Of a stretch of DNA of 14,171 nt, positions 12,689-14,171 are shown one piece after another. The stretch spans positions 1-14,171 of the forward strand of contig JAHFHR010000012.1 in NCBI GenBank assembly GCA_023246815.1, read 5' to 3'. The notes beneath the pieces are model-generated. The model did no database searches. It saw only the letters and a list, made by a program, of their open reading frames with translations, and was not told the DNA's origin. The DNA is from a bacterium (GTDB taxonomy: Bacteria; Patescibacteriota; Patescibacteriia; Buchananbacterales; UBA6539). Position 1 is the stretch's first letter. Each line of letters opens with the position of its first letter. Position numbers and translations under genes: made by a program.

Positions 12689-12714
12689 ATATTCGCTTTT
12701 CTTAATATCTTCTT

Positions 12715-14171
12715 ATGTCCATTATTGAAACTATTGACCGCGTGGTACTTGGTGATCCAAGTCAGCGCTTTGTCAAAAAATTAAAACCTACATTGGAAAT
12801 AATTAACAGCCTTGAAGAAAAATATAAGGCTTTTTCTGATGAGCAATTACAAGGTGTAACTGTACAGTTCCGACAGGAGCTGGCCGCGGGCAAGACACTT
12901 GATGACCTTTTGCCACAGGCGTTTGCCGCCGTGCGTGAGGCTGGTCAGCGGGCATTAGGGATGCGCCATTATGACGTGCAGATGTACTCCGGGATGGTAC
13001 TGCATCAGGGCAATATTGCCGAGCAAAAAACGGGTGAAGGAAAAACTCTAGCCGCAACCTTGCCACTGTATTTAAACGCGCTTGAAAGCAAAGGCGTGCA
13101 TCTGGTGACGGTCAACGATTATTTGTCACGTCGTGACTGCGGCTGGATGGCGCCATTGTATCACGCGCTCGGGATGTCGGTTGGTGTCATTATTCATCAA
13201 CAAGCGTTTGTCTATGATCCTGAATATACCGATGACAACGTGCAAGATGTACGCTTGGCGCACTTGAAGCCAGTACCGCGCAAGGGGGCCTATGACGCAG
13301 ACATTACCTACGGCACCAATAATGAATTTGGCTTTGATTATTTGCGCGACAACATGGTGCAGAGCGTGGACCAATTGGCTCAGCGTGGTTTACACTATGC
13401 CATCGTTGACGAGGTGGACAGTATTTTGATTGATGAAGCACGTACACCGCTGATTATTTCCGCACCGGACATGGAGTCAACCGACAAGTATGCTCAGTTC
13501 GCGAAATTGGTAGTGCGGCTGGAGCCTGATACCGATTACAATGTTGATGAAAAAATGCGGGCTACGACGTTGACCGAAGCCGGTGTTGCTAAGATGGAAA
13601 AGTGGCTGGGCGTAGAAAACATGTATACCGATATCGGTATTTCCGACGTGCACCACATTGAGCAGGCACTACGGGCTCACGCGCTGTTTGGGCGCGACAA
13701 GGATTACGTGGTTAAGGACGGAGAAGTGATTATCGTTGATGAGTTTACCGGTCGTATGATGTTTGGCCGCCGCTACAGCGAGGGGCTGCATCAGGCGATT
13801 GAAGCCAAAGAAGGTGTGACGATTCAACGTGAGAGCAAGACGCTGGCAACTATTACGTTTCAGAACTATTTCCGTATGTTTAAAAAATTAGCGGGCATGA
13901 CCGGTACGGCAGAAACGGAAAAAGAAGAGTTTCTAAAAATTTACGGCCTTGATGTGGTGGTGATTCCGACTAATAAATCTATCGTGCGTCAGGATAAAAC
14001 TGACCGTATTTATAAAAATGAAACCGGCAAGCTGCAGGCAGTAGTGGCTGAGATTAAAACCCGACACGAAAAAGGTCAACCTGTACTGGTGGGCACTATT
14101 TCCATTGAAAAAAATGAAATTTTATCTGAACTGCTCAAGCGCGAAGGCGTCCCTCATGAGCTACTCAACGC
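12715..14171 (+). CDS. secA: Protein translocase ATPase subunit SecA (5' part, cut by window end)
   Basis: Motor ATPase that pushes preproteins through SecYEG. The first ~485 codons are present and the reading frame is open to the window end. Motifs in order: Walker A QKTGEGKT at about 104-111, VNDYLSRRD, YGTNNEFGFDYLRDNM, the DEAD-type box DEVDS at 232-236 followed by ILIDEARTPLIIS, then GRRYSEGLHQAIEAKEGV in the preprotein cross-linking region, and AGMTGTAETE. The ATG at 12715 is the only start that gives a normal N-terminus (SIIETIDRVVLGDPSQR). No Shine-Dalgarno sequence. A ~25-residue stretch before GAYDADITYGTN (YDPEYTDDNVQDVRLAHLKP) appears to be an extra loop compared with E. coli SecA. 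Divergent from the pseudo-receiver operon. Confidence 0.95.
   Translation, partial: MSIIETIDRVVLGDPSQRFVKKLKPTLEIINSLEEKYKAFSDEQLQGVTVQFRQELAAGKTLDDLLPQAFAAVREAGQRALGMRHYDVQMYSGMVLHQGNIAEQKTGEGKTLAATLPLYLNALESKGVHLVTVNDYLSRRDCGWMAPLYHALGMSVGVIIHQQAFVYDPEYTDDNVQDVRLAHLKPVPRKGAYDADITYGTNNEFGFDYLRDNMVQSVDQLAQRGLHYAIVDEVDSILIDEARTPLIISAPDMESTDKYAQFAKLVVRLEPDTDYNVDEKMRATTLTEAGVAKMEKWLGVENMYTDIGISDVHHIEQALRAHALFGRDKDYVVKDGEVIIVDEFTGRMMFGRRYSEGLHQAIEAKEGVTIQRESKTLATITFQNYFRMFKKLAGMTGTAETEKEEFLKIYGLDVVVIPTNKSIVRQDKTDRIYKNETGKLQAVVAEIKTRHEKGQPVLVGTISIEKNEILSELLKREGVPHELLN

Noticed and set aside
1..14171. CRISPR array, tRNA, rRNA or insertion sequence
   Set aside because: No regularly spaced repeats, no tRNA-like cloverleaf, no conserved rRNA segments and no transposase or terminal inverted repeats were seen.

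Overview
The window looks like a chromosomal segment of a Candidate Phyla Radiation (Patescibacteria) bacterium. This is inferred from a compact peptidoglycan cluster with divergent Mur proteins, few Shine-Dalgarno sequences, 4-nt ATGA overlaps, and above all a diversity-generating retroelement (DGR) whose target protein resembles, from memory, a family of hypothetical proteins common in CPR genomes. No search could be run, so the phylum is inferred.

Layout. (1) 1-4053, plus strand: a promoter, a small three-helix membrane protein, then mraY, murD and ftsW. (2) 4054-7100: a complete DGR inside the cell-wall cluster. It has a GC-rich target gene (4374-5054) whose last ~41 codons are the variable repeat VR (4923-5046), a cruciform-like palindrome and a terminator just after VR, a template repeat TR (5451-5574) with its own candidate promoter and terminator, an Avd-like accessory gene on the opposite strand (5975-5595), and a DGR-type reverse transcriptase (5980-6981). 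Hand alignment of TR and VR gives 21 mismatches over 124 positions, every one at a TR adenine: 21 of 34 A changed, 0 of 90 non-A changed. (3) 6982-11452, plus strand: a new promoter and a hairpin-rich leader, then murG, a patatin-like lipase gene, murC and murB, ending in a bidirectional terminator. (4) 11521-12600, minus strand: an operon of three small receiver-like proteins, at least one of which lacks the phosphoacceptor Asp. (5) 12715-14171, plus strand: the N-terminal ~485 codons of secA, running off the window.

How it works together. MraY, MurG, MurB, MurC, MurD and FtsW make UDP-MurNAc-peptide, lipid I and lipid II, and polymerise glycan at division. The patatin-like protein is translationally coupled into the same operon. 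The DGR should copy the TR RNA with adenine-directed errors using RT plus Avd, and paste the cDNA over VR, diversifying about 20 residues at the C-terminus of the target.

Unusual points: avd is inverted and head-to-head with the RT, with 4 bp between the start codons. A 14-G tract lies inside the avd N-terminus. TR appears to be an independent ~410-nt RNA unit. A perfect 26-bp palindrome lies just before TR. The secA and pseudo-receiver promoters share one -35 element.
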